Of a stretch of 64,000 nucleotides of DNA, positions 1-8,816 are shown piece by piece. The translations under genes and the position numbers were made by a program. Location of the stretch: NCBI RefSeq assembly GCF_000576635.1, contig NZ_AVFL01000018.1, forward strand, positions 62,001-126,000, written 5' to 3'. Positions within the stretch are counted from its first letter, which is position 1, and every line of letters starts with the position of its first letter. Source of the stretch: Skermanella stibiiresistens SB22 (GTDB lineage Bacteria; Pseudomonadota; Alphaproteobacteria; Azospirillales; Azospirillaceae). The notes under the pieces were generated by a model. That model saw nothing but the letters and a program-made list of their open reading frames with translations. It made no database searches and was not told the origin of the DNA.

Positions 1-1123
1 CGACCTCGATCGAGCCGATCTCAGCCTCCAGACCGACCGCGCGGGCACCGTCGATGGTCGCCATCTCCAGCACCTTCTCCGCCGTCATGATTTCGGCGTC
101 GCGGTGCGCGCCCTTCTGGATCAGGGCGGCGAACTTCATCGCCTGGAACAGGTTGTGATTGTTGCTGCTGGCCGGTCCGTCCGCCCCCAGCCCGACGGTC
201 AACCCCGCCGACAGCATCTCCGGGATCGGCGGGATGCCGGAGGCGAGATAGAGATTGCTACACGGGTTGTGCGACACCTTGACGTCGTGGCGTCTCAACA
301 CCTCGATATCGCCGCCGTCGCAGTTGACGCAATGGACGGCCAGGACATCCGCACCCAGGAAACCGATGTCGCCGAGGAATTCGGTGTCGGAGCGTCCATA
401 CCGGCCTTGGGCGTGTTCGACCTCGAACACCGTCTCGGCGACATGGGTGGTCAGCAGGAGGCCCTCGCGCGTCGCCAGTTCGCGGGTCAGCCGCAGGCTC
501 TCCTCGTCGAGCGTCCAGATCATGCAGGGCGCCACCCCGAGCCGCACCCGGCCATCCGGCTGGTGCCGGCTCCTCGCCAGGGCGGTCACGTCGGCCAGGG
601 CGGAGCCGATCTCCTCGATCAACGCTTCCGGAACGCCGAGATCGGCGCCCGCCGTCATGAAGCCGCGGCAGACGAAGCCGCGCAGGCCGGTCTCCTCGAA
701 GGCGTCGAACACGGCCTCGGTCAAGCCCGGCCGCGGGTGGACATACATGAAGTCGACCAAGGTCGTGACGCCCGAGCGGATCGATTCGACGCAGCCATGC
801 AGCGCGCCGGCATAAACGTCCTCTTGGGTCAGCGAGGCGGCGGCCGGCCCCGTCATGCAGGTGAACCACTTCTTCAGCACCATGTCGTCGCCCAGCCCCT
901 TCAGCAGGGTCTGGAACAGGTGCGTGTGGGTGTTGACCATGCCGGGAATGATGATGGAGCCGGAACAGTCGATCCGCTCCGCGTCGGGGTTGTCGCGCAG
1001 CAGGTCGGCGGTGTCGCCGACTCCGGCGATCCGATCGCCGCTGACCAGCACCGCGCCCCGGTCGAGCACCCGCCGGCGCTCGTCCATCGTGACGACCCAG
1101 GCATCCGCCAGGACGAAGCTCAT
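1..1123 (-). CDS. Amidohydrolase / cytosine-deaminase-like hydrolase (3' end outside window)
   Basis: Metal-dependent hydrolase of the ATZ/TRZ branch of the amidohydrolase superfamily, which removes amino or other groups from purines, pyrimidines or triazines. Reading from the ATG at 1123 gives an open frame to the window edge (about 374 residues). It has an N-terminal composite domain, the metal-binding motif VNTHTHLFQ, later histidines in TTHVAE and AVHCVNC, and the late acidic motif GADGPASSNN. These are the expected ligands of the TIM-barrel metal site. The start overlaps the stop of the upstream molybdenum hydroxylase gene by 4 nt (ATGA), so the two are probably translationally coupled. 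With a xanthine-dehydrogenase-like enzyme in the same operon, a guanine or 8-oxoguanine deaminase-like role is plausible, but the substrate cannot be read from the sequence. The C-terminus is missing only because the window ends. Confidence 0.88.
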   Translation of the reverse strand, partial: MSFVLADAWVVTMDERRRVLDRGAVLVSGDRIAGVGDTADLLRDNPDAERIDCSGSIIIPGMVNTHTHLFQTLLKGLGDDMVLKKWFTCMTGPAAASLTQEDVYAGALHGCVESIRSGVTTLVDFMYVHPRPGLTEAVFDAFEETGLRGFVCRGFMTAGADLGVPEALIEEIGSALADVTALARSRHQPDGRVRLGVAPCMIWTLDEESLRLTRELATREGLLLTTHVAETVFEVEHAQGRYGRSDTEFLGDIGFLGADVLAVHCVNCDGGDIEVLRRHDVKVSHNPCSNLYLASGIPPIPEMLSAGLTVGLGADGPASSNNHNLFQAMKFAALIQKGAHRDAEIMTAEKVLEMATIDGARAVGLEAEIGSIEV

Positions 1124-3456
1124 GCCCCCACTCCTTCTCCGCGCGCCCGCAGCAGCGCCATGACCGCTGGCGGGGTGAACGGCCCGTCGCCGGCGACCCG
1201 GATGCCCAGCGGGGCGAGCGCGTCGGCGATGGCCCCGGTGATGGCGCCGACGGCGCCGGTCGTGCCGCCCTCGCCCGCCCCCTTCATGCCGTAAGGGTTG
1301 AGCGGCGTCGGACTTTCCATGAAGCCGGTGCGGATATCCGGCATCTCGGCGGATGTCGGCAGGAAATAGTCCTGGAAGCCGGAGACCAGCGGCCGGCCGG
1401 TCGCGTCATAGGCGATCTCCTCCATCAGCAATCCACCCAACCCCTGGGCGATGCCGCCATGAACCTGCCCCTCGACGATCATCGGGTTGATGATGCGGCC
1501 GCTGTCGTGGACCACCGCGTAGTCGAGGACCCGGACGGTGCCGGTGTCGCGGTCGATCTCGACCTCCACGACATGCGCGGCGTTGGCGAAGGCGATGCCC
1601 GGAACCTGATGATGCGCCACCTCGTCCAGGTTGAAGGACGACAATCCCGCCGGCAGGCTGTTCCAGGCGGTCGCCCGCCGGGCGATCTCCGCCAGCGTCA
1701 CGCCCCGGCCCGGCACGCCGACGATCTCGGCGCGGCCGTCCACCCAGGCGACGTCGACCGCCGCCGCCTCCAGCAGTTCCGACGCGATCAGGACCGCCTT
1801 CTCCCGCACCTTGTGCGCCGCCAGACGGGCGGCAGCCCCGGCGATGGCGCCGCCGCGGCTGGCGAAGGTGCCGACGCCATCGGCGACCACGTCGGTGTCG
1901 CCGTGGCGCACCGTGACGTCGGCGATCGGGATCTGAAGCTCCTCGGCGACCAACTGGGCTATGGCGGTCGCGGTGCCCTGGCCGTGGGGCGAGGCGCCGG
2001 TCAGGACCGTGACCTTGCCGGAGCCGTCGACCCGGACGTGACCGGTCTCATAGGGACCGATCGCGGTCTCCTCGACGAAGCAGGCGACGCCAAGCCCGAC
2101 GATCCGTCCCTCGCCGCGCGCCTCGGCTTGGCGCCGCAGCCTGTCGTCCCAGCCGGCCAGTTCCAGCACCTGGTCCAGGCAGCCGGGGTAGTCGCCGGTG
2201 TCATAGACGACCTTGCCCGCCAGCACGATGGCGGTGCCGCGATCCGACGGCAGTTCCCCCTTGGTCAGCATGTTGCGCCGGCGCAGGTCGATCCGGTCGA
2301 TGCCGAGATCGCGCGCGATCCGGTCCATCATCAGCTCCATGCAGAGAACCGCCTGCGGATGGCCGGCGCCGCGGTAGACCGCCAGCGGCGTCTTGTTGGT
2401 CAGCACCGACAGCGACTCCGCCCGGTAGTTGGGAATCCGGTAGGGCCCCCGCAGCATCGCCGACGAGATCGAGGCCGGCGTGGTCGCCAGGGTGAACATG
2501 GCGGCGCCGTTGCTGGTCAGGGATCTCAGCGTCACCGCCGTGACGATGCCGTCGGCGTCGACGGCGGCGCGCATCGTGTGGATCTGTTCGCGGGCATGGG
2601 TGGTCGCGACGAAATGCTCCTGGCGCCCCTCGATCCACCGGACTGGCCGGCCGAGCCGCCGGGCCGCGACGACGGAGATGACCTCCTCCGGGTAGAACTC
2701 GCACTTGGCGCCGAACCCGCCACCGACATCCGGGGCCACCACGCGGATATCCGATTCCGGGATGCCGAGCACGCCACCGAGGAAGGCCCGGACGAGATGC
2801 GGGAACTGGGTCGAGGTGTGGAGCGTGATCCGCCCACCCTGGCCGGTCGGGTCGGCGACGACGCCCCGGGTCTCCATCGGCGCCGCGGCGTAACGGTGGA
2901 TGCGGAAGGTCTCCTCGAAGACATGGGCGGCATCGGTGAAGGCGGCGTCGGGGTCGCCGACCTCCTGCCGGCAGACATTGGCGACGTTGGTGTCGAATTC
3001 CGGATACAGCAGGGCCGGCGGCGCTTCGGACGCCGCCTCGCCGAGGTCGAGCACCACGGGGAGGTCGCGGTAGACGACCTCGACCAGTTCGGCGGCGTCC
3101 TCGACCGCGTAACCATCATCGGCGATCACCACCGCGATGGGTTCGCCGACATAGCGCACCTTGTCCAGCGCCAGCACCCGGTGAAGGGCGGGCTTGCTGT
3201 CGGGGAACAGGTCGATGCACGGCAGCGGACCCAGGTGCCGGACGTCCTCGCCGGTCAGGACCAGCCTGACACCCGGGTATGCCAGCGCCTTGTCGACGCG
3301 GATTTCCACGATCTCGGCATGGGCGCGGGTCGAGCGGACCACGGCCATGTGCAGCATTTGGGGCAGGACGATGTCGGCGACATAGCACGCCTTGCCGGTC
3401 AGCAGGCGGTGATCCTCGATGCGGCGGACGGAGGTTCCAACCAATCCAACGGCCAT
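1120..3456 (-). CDS. Xanthine/CO dehydrogenase family, molybdopterin-binding large subunit
   Basis: Catalytic molybdenum subunit (778 aa, normal for the CoxL/XdhB family) of a three-subunit cytoplasmic hydroxylase. The N-terminus has the family start motif RRIEDHRLLTGKACYVAD. Mo-cofactor contacts are visible in PDVGGGFGAK and the active-site loop AVYRGAGHPQAV. The C-terminal GMKGAGEGGTTGAVGAI carries the conserved catalytic glutamate. The loop has AxYRGAG rather than the CSFR loop of true form-I CO dehydrogenase, so CO oxidation is unlikely and hydroxylation of an N-heterocycle or aldehyde is more probable. It lies 3 nt after the 2Fe-2S gene and overlaps the amidohydrolase start by 4 nt. Family assignment is sure; substrate is inferred. 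Confidence 0.93.
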   Translation of the reverse strand: MAVGLVGTSVRRIEDHRLLTGKACYVADIVLPQMLHMAVVRSTRAHAEIVEIRVDKALAYPGVRLVLTGEDVRHLGPLPCIDLFPDSKPALHRVLALDKVRYVGEPIAVVIADDGYAVEDAAELVEVVYRDLPVVLDLGEAASEAPPALLYPEFDTNVANVCRQEVGDPDAAFTDAAHVFEETFRIHRYAAAPMETRGVVADPTGQGGRITLHTSTQFPHLVRAFLGGVLGIPESDIRVVAPDVGGGFGAKCEFYPEEVISVVAARRLGRPVRWIEGRQEHFVATTHAREQIHTMRAAVDADGIVTAVTLRSLTSNGAAMFTLATTPASISSAMLRGPYRIPNYRAESLSVLTNKTPLAVYRGAGHPQAVLCMELMMDRIARDLGIDRIDLRRRNMLTKGELPSDRGTAIVLAGKVVYDTGDYPGCLDQVLELAGWDDRLRRQAEARGEGRIVGLGVACFVEETAIGPYETGHVRVDGSGKVTVLTGASPHGQGTATAIAQLVAEELQIPIADVTVRHGDTDVVADGVGTFASRGGAIAGAAARLAAHKVREKAVLIASELLEAAAVDVAWVDGRAEIVGVPGRGVTLAEIARRATAWNSLPAGLSSFNLDEVAHHQVPGIAFANAAHVVEVEIDRDTGTVRVLDYAVVHDSGRIINPMIVEGQVHGGIAQGLGGLLMEEIAYDATGRPLVSGFQDYFLPTSAEMPDIRTGFMESPTPLNPYGMKGAGEGGTTGAVGAITGAIADALAPLGIRVAGDGPFTPPAVMALLRARGEGVGA

Positions 3457-3459
3457 GGC

Positions 3460-3951
3460 TCAGTGCTCCCCTCTGGGTTCCGCGCCGGACAAGGCGGCCA
3501 GCGCCTCGTCGATGTTCCGGTAGCCGGTACAGCGGCAGAGATGCCCCTCCATGAGTTCCGCGCGCTCGGCGGCGCTGGGACAGGGCGTGCGGCGCAGCAG
3601 TCCTACCGTCGCCATGACGATGCCGGGCGTGCAGAAGCCGCACTGCAGGGCGTGGTGCTCGCGGAAGGCCTCCTGGATCCTGTGCGGCGTGCCGTCGGCG
3701 GCGGCCACGCCCTCGATCGTCTCGATCTCCATGCCATCGGCCTGGACCGCCAGCATCAGGCAGGAGCGCACCGTGTCACCGTCGGCCAGCACGGTGCAAC
3801 TGCCGCACGGTCCCTGGCCGCACCCGACATGGGTGCCGGTGAGGCCGAGGACGTCGCGCAGGAAGTCGGACAGGAGCAACCTGACCGGAACGGTCGAGCG
3901 CGTCGGGGCTCCGTTGACCGTGACCCTGATTTCCCTGGTATCCGTACCCAT
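3460..3951 (-). CDS. (2Fe-2S)-binding subunit of molybdenum hydroxylase
   Basis: Small electron-transfer subunit, 163 aa, usual for the CoxS/XdhC type. The plant-ferredoxin-like N-terminal cluster motif is CGQGPCGSC, with a further Cys (SCLML) downstream. The C-terminal four-helix cluster domain carries CGFCTPG and LCRCTGYRNI. It passes electrons from the Mo centre to the FAD subunit. The ATG at 3951 follows GGAG with 9 nt spacing. An in-frame GTG at 3969, 10 nt after the FAD-subunit stop and preceded by GAGGG, is an equally possible start that would add six residues. Gene order FAD, 2Fe-2S, Mo. Confidence 0.92.
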   Translation of the reverse strand: MGTDTREIRVTVNGAPTRSTVPVRLLLSDFLRDVLGLTGTHVGCGQGPCGSCTVLADGDTVRSCLMLAVQADGMEIETIEGVAAADGTPHRIQEAFREHHALQCGFCTPGIVMATVGLLRRTPCPSAAERAELMEGHLCRCTGYRNIDEALAALSGAEPRGEH

Positions 3952-3979
3952 GATCGGCTTCTCCGTCACGTTGCGGCCC

Positions 3980-4825
3980 TCACGATGCGGCGAGGATGGA
4001 GGCGATTGTCCGGCCGACCAGCGGCGGCACGACGGCGCTGGCGTAGTCGGCGGCGTCCGGAAGACTCCCGACGGCGCGCTTGGCGACGGAAGCGCCCAGA
4101 TCCGGAAGGTCCGTTCCTGGTCCCGCGTCCTCCAGCGCCACCTCGACGGCGGTGAGACGTAGCGGCACCGGGTGGACGCCGCCGACGACGATCCGGGCGG
4201 CGCGGACCTTGCCATCGACCACCTCGATCTGCGCCGCGACGGCGGCGAGGGCCGGCGCGTTGCGGCGCGGCGAGACCTCGGCGAAGCTGGCGCGGGCACC
4301 GGGACCCGCCACGGGAAACCGGATCGAGGTCACGATCTCGCCCGGCCGGATCGCGCATTCGAAGGCGCCGAGGAGGAAATCAGCGGCGGCGACCTCGCGC
4401 TCGCCGTCCCGGCGCCGCAGGGTCAGGACCGCTCCCAGCGCCACCGCCACAAGGGGAAGTTCGCTGGCGGGATCGGCCCAGACCAGATTGCCGGCCAGCG
4501 TGCCGCGGTTGCGGATGGCGGGCGATCCGACATGCCGGATCGCCTCGATCACCAGGGGACAGGCATCCCGCACCTCCGGCGAAGCCGCGGCTTCGGCGAA
4601 GGTCACCATCGGACCGATCCGCAGCGTTCCGGCATTGGTCTCGATACTCCGCAGGTCCGGCACGCGCCTGAGATCCACCAGCAGGTCGGGCCGCGTTCGA
4701 CGCATCGATAGGTTCGGGATCAGGCTCTGCCCGCCGGCCAGTGGACAGGCGCCGGGGCGGTCGAGCAGCGCTAGCGCGTCATCCAGGGTCACAGGGCTCT
4801 CATAATCGAAAGGCGCAGGCTTCAT
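3980..4825 (-). CDS. FAD-binding subunit of molybdenum hydroxylase
   Basis: Medium subunit (281 aa) of the CoxM/XdhA-FAD type that hands electrons to the final acceptor. FAD-binding signatures are PLAGGQSLIPNLSMR near residue 40 and AIRNRGTLAGNL near residue 105, followed by the CO-dehydrogenase flavoprotein C-terminal domain. I chose the ATG at 4825 because it follows a run of GGGGAGGAGGGGG, a strong ribosome binding site; the open frame extends upstream but lacks family similarity there. First gene of the operon after the TetR-type regulator, with a perfect inverted repeat 38 nt upstream. Confidence 0.92.
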   Translation of the reverse strand: MKPAPFDYESPVTLDDALALLDRPGACPLAGGQSLIPNLSMRRTRPDLLVDLRRVPDLRSIETNAGTLRIGPMVTFAEAAASPEVRDACPLVIEAIRHVGSPAIRNRGTLAGNLVWADPASELPLVAVALGAVLTLRRRDGEREVAAADFLLGAFECAIRPGEIVTSIRFPVAGPGARASFAEVSPRRNAPALAAVAAQIEVVDGKVRAARIVVGGVHPVPLRLTAVEVALEDAGPGTDLPDLGASVAKRAVGSLPDAADYASAVVPPLVGRTIASILAAS

Positions 4826-4862
4826 ACCCCCTCCTCCCCACGGCCCAAAAGCGCGGCCGCGC

Positions 4863-4886
4863 GATCCTGACGGTTTAATCAGGATC
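4863..4886. promoter_or_regulatory. Perfect 8+8 inverted repeat upstream of the hydroxylase operon
   Basis: GATCCTGA, an 8-nt AT-rich spacer and TCAGGATC form an exact dyad 38 nt before the FAD-subunit ATG, within the 165-nt gap after the TetR-family gene. Position and symmetry fit an operator for that regulator. The sequence is unlike the E. coli RutR site (TTGACC-type), so the assignment is inference. A transcript hairpin is the alternative. Confidence 0.4.
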
Positions 4887-4990
4887 GAGCAAATTCCGGG
4901 CCAATCGGGAATCCGCGGGTTCAAGGCATACGGGAGTGTGACCCGGCGTGGCCCATGCCCACGACATGGGCAATGTCGACGCGAAGATGA

Positions 4991-5677
4991 TCAGCGATCG
5001 GGCGAATGCCCGTCCCTGTCTCCCGACTCTGGGGCGAGGCAGCCATTCAGCACGATGTCGGCGATGCCGAGTGCCGCGCCGTCGAAGTCGATCGGCTCGT
5101 CCTCGGCCAAGCCGGTCACCGCCCGCACCTCGGGCGCGAAGTTGGCGTAGAACTCCGTGGCGCCCCAGATTAGGAAGAACAGATGCTCCGGCGCCATCGG
5201 ACGGATCAGTCCCCGGGCGACCCAGGTCGCCAGGATCGCGGCCTTGCGCTCGATCAGGAGCCGCAGGTCGCCCGCCAGGAACTCCCGCACATTGCCGCCG
5301 CCGGCCAGCATCTCGCCGGCGAAGATCCGGGACGCTTCGGGATGGAGGCGGGAGAATCGCATCTTGGCCGCGATATAGGCGGCAATCGCCGTTCTCGGCT
5401 CGTCCTCCGGCCCGATGGACTCGATCTCCCGCACCCACAGGCGCAGCGTGTCGGCGAGGACGGCTTGATACAGGCGATGCTTGGTGCCGAAGTAATAATG
5501 GATGGTGGCGGTCGGCGTGTCCGCTTCCCGGGCGATCTCGGCCATGGTGGCGCCCGACAGGCCAAGGCGCGCGAACACCGTGGCCGCCGCGTCGAGAATC
5601 CGCGTCTCACTCGCCTCCCGGAGGCGGGCCTTCGCGGCGGCGGCTCCCGCCTGGCTCACGACGGCGATCCTCGCCAC
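4991..5677 (-). CDS. TetR-family regulator, RutR-like
   Basis: 228-aa repressor-type protein. The N-terminal helix-turn-helix spans about residues 24-70 (ATMAEIAREADTPTATIHYYFGTK). The ligand domain closely follows the RutR pattern known from E. coli pyrimidine/purine control: HPEASRIFAGEMLAGG, then HLFFLIWGATEFYANFAP. RutR-type proteins sense uracil or related nucleobases. The gene is read in the same direction as, and just upstream of, the hydroxylase/amidohydrolase operon, so local control of nucleobase breakdown is a reasonable inference. ATG at 5677; the N-terminal 20 residues are Ala-rich and poorly conserved, so a start a little further in is possible. Confidence 0.85.
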   Translation of the reverse strand: MARIAVVSQAGAAAAKARLREASETRILDAAATVFARLGLSGATMAEIAREADTPTATIHYYFGTKHRLYQAVLADTLRLWVREIESIGPEDEPRTAIAAYIAAKMRFSRLHPEASRIFAGEMLAGGGNVREFLAGDLRLLIERKAAILATWVARGLIRPMAPEHLFFLIWGATEFYANFAPEVRAVTGLAEDEPIDFDGAALGIADIVLNGCLAPESGDRDGHSPDR

Positions 5678-5811
5678 GCGCGGCGGCGCCGATCAACTTG
5701 TCCAACGCGTGGTGCCGCCACTCCCGTACCGTATCCGTGCAGAAGTTCCACGGCGTTTTCAGCCTCGGAACCTAGGGCCTTGCAAGGCCAAATGATTTTC
5801 CAGGAGAATTT

Positions 5812-5885
5812 TGGAGCGGGTGAAGGGAATCGAACCCTCGTCGTAAGCTTGGGAAGCTTCTGCTCTACCATTGAGCTACACCCGC
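5812..5885 (-). tRNA. tRNA-Gly (anticodon CCC)
   Basis: The reverse strand folds as a complete cloverleaf: acceptor GCGGGTG/CACCCGC, D-arm GCTC..GAGC with loop AATGGTA, anticodon loop TTCCCAA, T-arm GAGGGTTCGATTCCCTT, and encoded 3' TCCA. The loop gives anticodon CCC, which reads glycine codon GGG. The arms match the E. coli glyU pattern. The outermost anticodon-stem pair is G-A. Confidence 0.95.
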
Positions 5886-6043
5886 GACGCTCCTGCTTAT
5901 AGGCCATCGCGGCGCGCGTTTCAAGCCGATGTGACTGGGCCGCGCGCCGTGATATTCGCTACGACGGCCGGTCAGGGCTGGTCGTCCCCGTCGTCATTCG
6001 CTCCCCCCTCGCGGAGGGGCGGCGGCGCGGTCTCGTCGGCCTT

Positions 6044-6634
6044 TCAGGCTGGCGCGTTGAGGGTCCAGCGCTCGGTCGCGAAGGCCGGGGCGCCGGCGCC
6101 GCGGCGGGAGGCGGCGATCTCCGGGGCCAGCGTCGGCTGGATCTCGGTTGGCCAGCGGGACAGCATGCCGGAGACGCCGTTCAGCGCGCCGTCGACCAGC
6201 TCCAGCGCCAGGAAGCGGTTGAGGTCGACCGGGCCGGGCAGGCTCATCGACAGGGTCAGGTCCCGGGTGAAGCCGAAGCGGCTGTAATAGGGCGCGTCGC
6301 CGACCAGCACGACGCTGCGCCAGCCGGCGGCCGAGGCCCGGTTGAGGCTCTGCCGGATCATCTGGGCACCCAGGCCGCCACTGCGCATGCCGGGCGCTAT
6401 CGCGATCGGGCCGAGCAGGATGGTGGGCGTGACGCCGCCGATCAGGATCGGCCAATAGCGGATGGTGCCGACCACGGCGTCGTCCTCGACCGCCACGAGC
6501 GACAGCTCGGGAACGGGAGAGACACCTTCGCGCAGGCGGTACACGGTCTTGCCGGCCCGTTCGGGGCCGAAGGAGAGGTCAAGCAGGCTGTCGATGGCGG
6601 CGGCGTGATGCGGCTGCTCGATCGTGATGTTCAT
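6044..6634 (-). CDS. GNAT-family N-acetyltransferase (YhbS-like)
   Basis: 196-aa acetyl-CoA-dependent N-acyltransferase. The N-terminus (NITIEQPHHAAAIDSLL) is the usual first GNAT strand. The acetyl-CoA loop is PGMRSGGLGAQMIR, followed by VVLVGDAPYYSRFGF, the COG3153/YhbS signature. The substrate is unknown. The ATG at 6634 is chosen because conserved GNAT sequence begins there; the frame stays open 35 codons further upstream without similarity. It stands alone on the minus strand between the tRNA and a 400-nt gap. Confidence 0.82.
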   Translation of the reverse strand: MNITIEQPHHAAAIDSLLDLSFGPERAGKTVYRLREGVSPVPELSLVAVEDDAVVGTIRYWPILIGGVTPTILLGPIAIAPGMRSGGLGAQMIRQSLNRASAAGWRSVVLVGDAPYYSRFGFTRDLTLSMSLPGPVDLNRFLALELVDGALNGVSGMLSRWPTEIQPTLAPEIAASRRGAGAPAFATERWTLNAPA

Positions 6635-7040
6635 TGAGGCTTGTGATCCCGGCGGCAGGAAATATGCGGAGAGCTTGGAGCGCCGTGCCGCCGATGCCGG
6701 GATGGGAAACTCAGGTTCGACCCGTCGTCCCATGGGCATCAGCGCGCGGCGTGAGGACTGCGAAGCTTGCGGGAGCGCAAGCTCTTGCCATCCTTCGTCG
6801 TCGTGTTACGCGCTGGGGCGACATGGGGCGGTTGACCGTGCAGTTTCAACGGACCCCGCATATAACACCGCACCCCTTCCGCGCAAAGCGGGAAATTAGT
6901 CATGCGACACCGCCGATCCGCATCGATCAAACCGGCGTGATCGCAAGGCCACAGCCCGCCTGATGGCCTGACTTCGCATCCCTCATAAGTTAGGGTGCGG
7001 CCATGCCGCCACCGCATGGGTCCCAAGGAATGATGAGGGA
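6635..7040. other. Intergenic gap between diverging genes
   Basis: About 400 nt without a convincing gene. It must hold promoters for the acetyltransferase (minus) and the ABC permease (plus). An 8-bp perfect hairpin with 4-nt loop (AGCTTGCG GGAG CGCAAGCT, 6764-6783) is the only clear structure; it has no T-tract, so it is not an ordinary terminator. Confidence 0.5.
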
Positions 7041-8816
7041 ATGACGATAAGCGACCAGATCGACGCGACACCCGGAAACACCGCCGTTCCCGGCACTCCC
7101 GCGCGGAGCGCGCGGCGGCGGCGGAGCCGGCTGGAGATCGTGCCGATCGTGACGCTGATCCTGTTCCTGGGGCCGATCGCCGGCGGTCTGCTCGGAACCT
7201 GGGCGCCGGCTTTCGGCATCCTGCCGGTTCTGGGTGGCACGACGCCGACGCTCGACCCCTGGCGCGGGCTGCTGGCGGCGCCGGGGCTGGGCAAGGCGGT
7301 GGCCCTGTCGGTCGGAACCGGGCTGGTGGCGACGCTGGCGTCGTTCGGCATCGCCCTTTGGTTTTGCGCCGCGTGGCATGGCACCCGGACCTTCGCGGCG
7401 TCGCGCCGCCTGCTCGCCCCCCTGCTGGCGCTGCCCCACGCCGCCTTCGCGATCGGGCTGGCCTTCCTGATGGCGCCGAGCGGCTGGGTCGTCCGGGCGC
7501 TGTCGCCTTGGGCGACCGGCTGGAGCTTCCCGCCCGATCTGGCGTCGGTCAACGATCCCTGGGGCGTCGCGCTAGTCTTGGGGCTCGTGGTCAAGGAAAC
7601 GCCGTTCCTGATGCTGATGATGGTGGCGGCGTTGGGCCAGACCCCGGCGGACAAGGCGCTGACCATCGCGCGGACCCTGGGCTATGGCCCGGTGATGGCC
7701 TGGATCAAGGGGGTGCTGCCCTTGGTCCACGCGCAGATCCGGCTCCCTGTCTACGCCGTGCTGGCCTTCTCGCTGTCGGTGGTGGATGTGGCCTTGATCC
7801 TGGGACCGACGGCGCCGCCGACGCTGGCGGTGCTGGTGCTGCGCTGGTTCAGCGATCCCGATCTGGCGCTGCGTTATCAGGCGGCGGCGGGCGCCTGCCT
7901 GCAACTGATCCTGGTCGCCGCCGTGGTGGCGGGCTGGCGGCTGGCGGAGGTCGTGGTCTCCCGCCTCAGCCGCGGCTGGCTGGTCTCGGGGCGGCGGGGT
8001 GGTGCCGGCCTGGGCGCGCGGGTGGCGTCGGCCGGGTCGATGGCCGCGATCCTGGCCATCGCGGTCGGATCCTCGGCCGGACTGGCGCTGTGGTCGGTGG
8101 CGTCGCGCTGGCGGTTTCCCGATCTGTTGCCGGGCGGCTGGACGTTGGAGACCTGGACCCGCGCCCTGCCCGCCCTGTCCGGTCCCGCCTGGACGACGTT
8201 GACCGTTGGGCTGGCCGCGACCGGCGTGGCGCTGGCGCTGGTGCTGGGCTGCCTGGAGAACGAGCAGCGTTCGGGCTCGCGGCCCTCGGCGCGGGGGTTG
8301 TGGCTGCTCTACCTGCCGCTGCTGGTGCCGCAGATCGGATTCCTGTTTGGAACCCAGGTGCTGCTGGTCGCGGCGGGACTGGACGGCGGCTGGACCGCGC
8401 TGGTGTGGAGCCACCTGCTGTTCGTGCTGCCCTATGTCTTCCTGACGCTGGCCGATCCCTACCGCGCGCTGGACGAACGGTACGCCCGCTCGGCGGCCTG
8501 CCTGGGCGCCTCGCCGGCCCGGGTGTTCCTGCGGGTCAAGCTGCCCTTGCTGCTGCGTCCGGTGCTGATCGCGGCGGCCATCGGCTTCTCGGTCAGCGTC
8601 GCGCAGTACCTGCCGACCCAGTTCGCCGGCGCCGGACGCCTGCCGACGCTGACGACGGAGGCGGTCGGCTTGGCCGCTGGCGCCGACCGCCGGCTGATCG
8701 GCGTCTACGGTTTCGCGCAGGCCGCCCCGCCGCTGGCCGGCTTCGCGCTGGCGGCGCTCTTGCCCGGGTTGATCGCGCGGGCGCGGCGGATTGGCCGGAT
8801 GGGAGGACGGGCATGA
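7041..8816 (+). CDS. ynjC: ABC transporter permease, YnjC-like (two fused permease domains)
   Basis: 591-aa inner-membrane protein with about 12 hydrophobic segments arranged as two binding-protein-dependent permease domains, as in ThiP/YnjC-type systems. Each half has the EAA-like coupling loop: ALTIARTLGYGPVMAWIKGVLP in the first (after residue 210) and RSAACLGASPARVFLRVKLP in the second (after residue 480). It overlaps the ATPase gene by 4 nt (ATGA). No binding protein is adjacent; the YnjB-like protein encoded at 30734-31945 is the natural partner by family. The substrate is unproven (E. coli YnjBCD is only annotated as a putative thiamine-type transporter). Confidence 0.85.
   Translation: MTISDQIDATPGNTAVPGTPARSARRRRSRLEIVPIVTLILFLGPIAGGLLGTWAPAFGILPVLGGTTPTLDPWRGLLAAPGLGKAVALSVGTGLVATLASFGIALWFCAAWHGTRTFAASRRLLAPLLALPHAAFAIGLAFLMAPSGWVVRALSPWATGWSFPPDLASVNDPWGVALVLGLVVKETPFLMLMMVAALGQTPADKALTIARTLGYGPVMAWIKGVLPLVHAQIRLPVYAVLAFSLSVVDVALILGPTAPPTLAVLVLRWFSDPDLALRYQAAAGACLQLILVAAVVAGWRLAEVVVSRLSRGWLVSGRRGGAGLGARVASAGSMAAILAIAVGSSAGLALWSVASRWRFPDLLPGGWTLETWTRALPALSGPAWTTLTVGLAATGVALALVLGCLENEQRSGSRPSARGLWLLYLPLLVPQIGFLFGTQVLLVAAGLDGGWTALVWSHLLFVLPYVFLTLADPYRALDERYARSAACLGASPARVFLRVKLPLLLRPVLIAAAIGFSVSVAQYLPTQFAGAGRLPTLTTEAVGLAAGADRRLIGVYGFAQAAPPLAGFALAALLPGLIARARRIGRMGGRA

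Noticed and set aside
1459-4155. Open frame of about 900 codons opposite the molybdenum hydroxylase genes
   Set aside because: Antisense to two clear enzyme genes, no domain and no ribosome binding site.
1120-4825. Aerobic CO dehydrogenase (coxMSL)
   Set aside because: The large-subunit loop is AVYRGAGH, lacking the Cys-containing loop of true CO dehydrogenase, and no cox maturation genes are next to it.
6764-6783. Terminator after the acetyltransferase or a small RNA gene
   Set aside because: The hairpin lies upstream of the acetyltransferase, not after it, has no T-tract and no promoter-like sequence was recognised.
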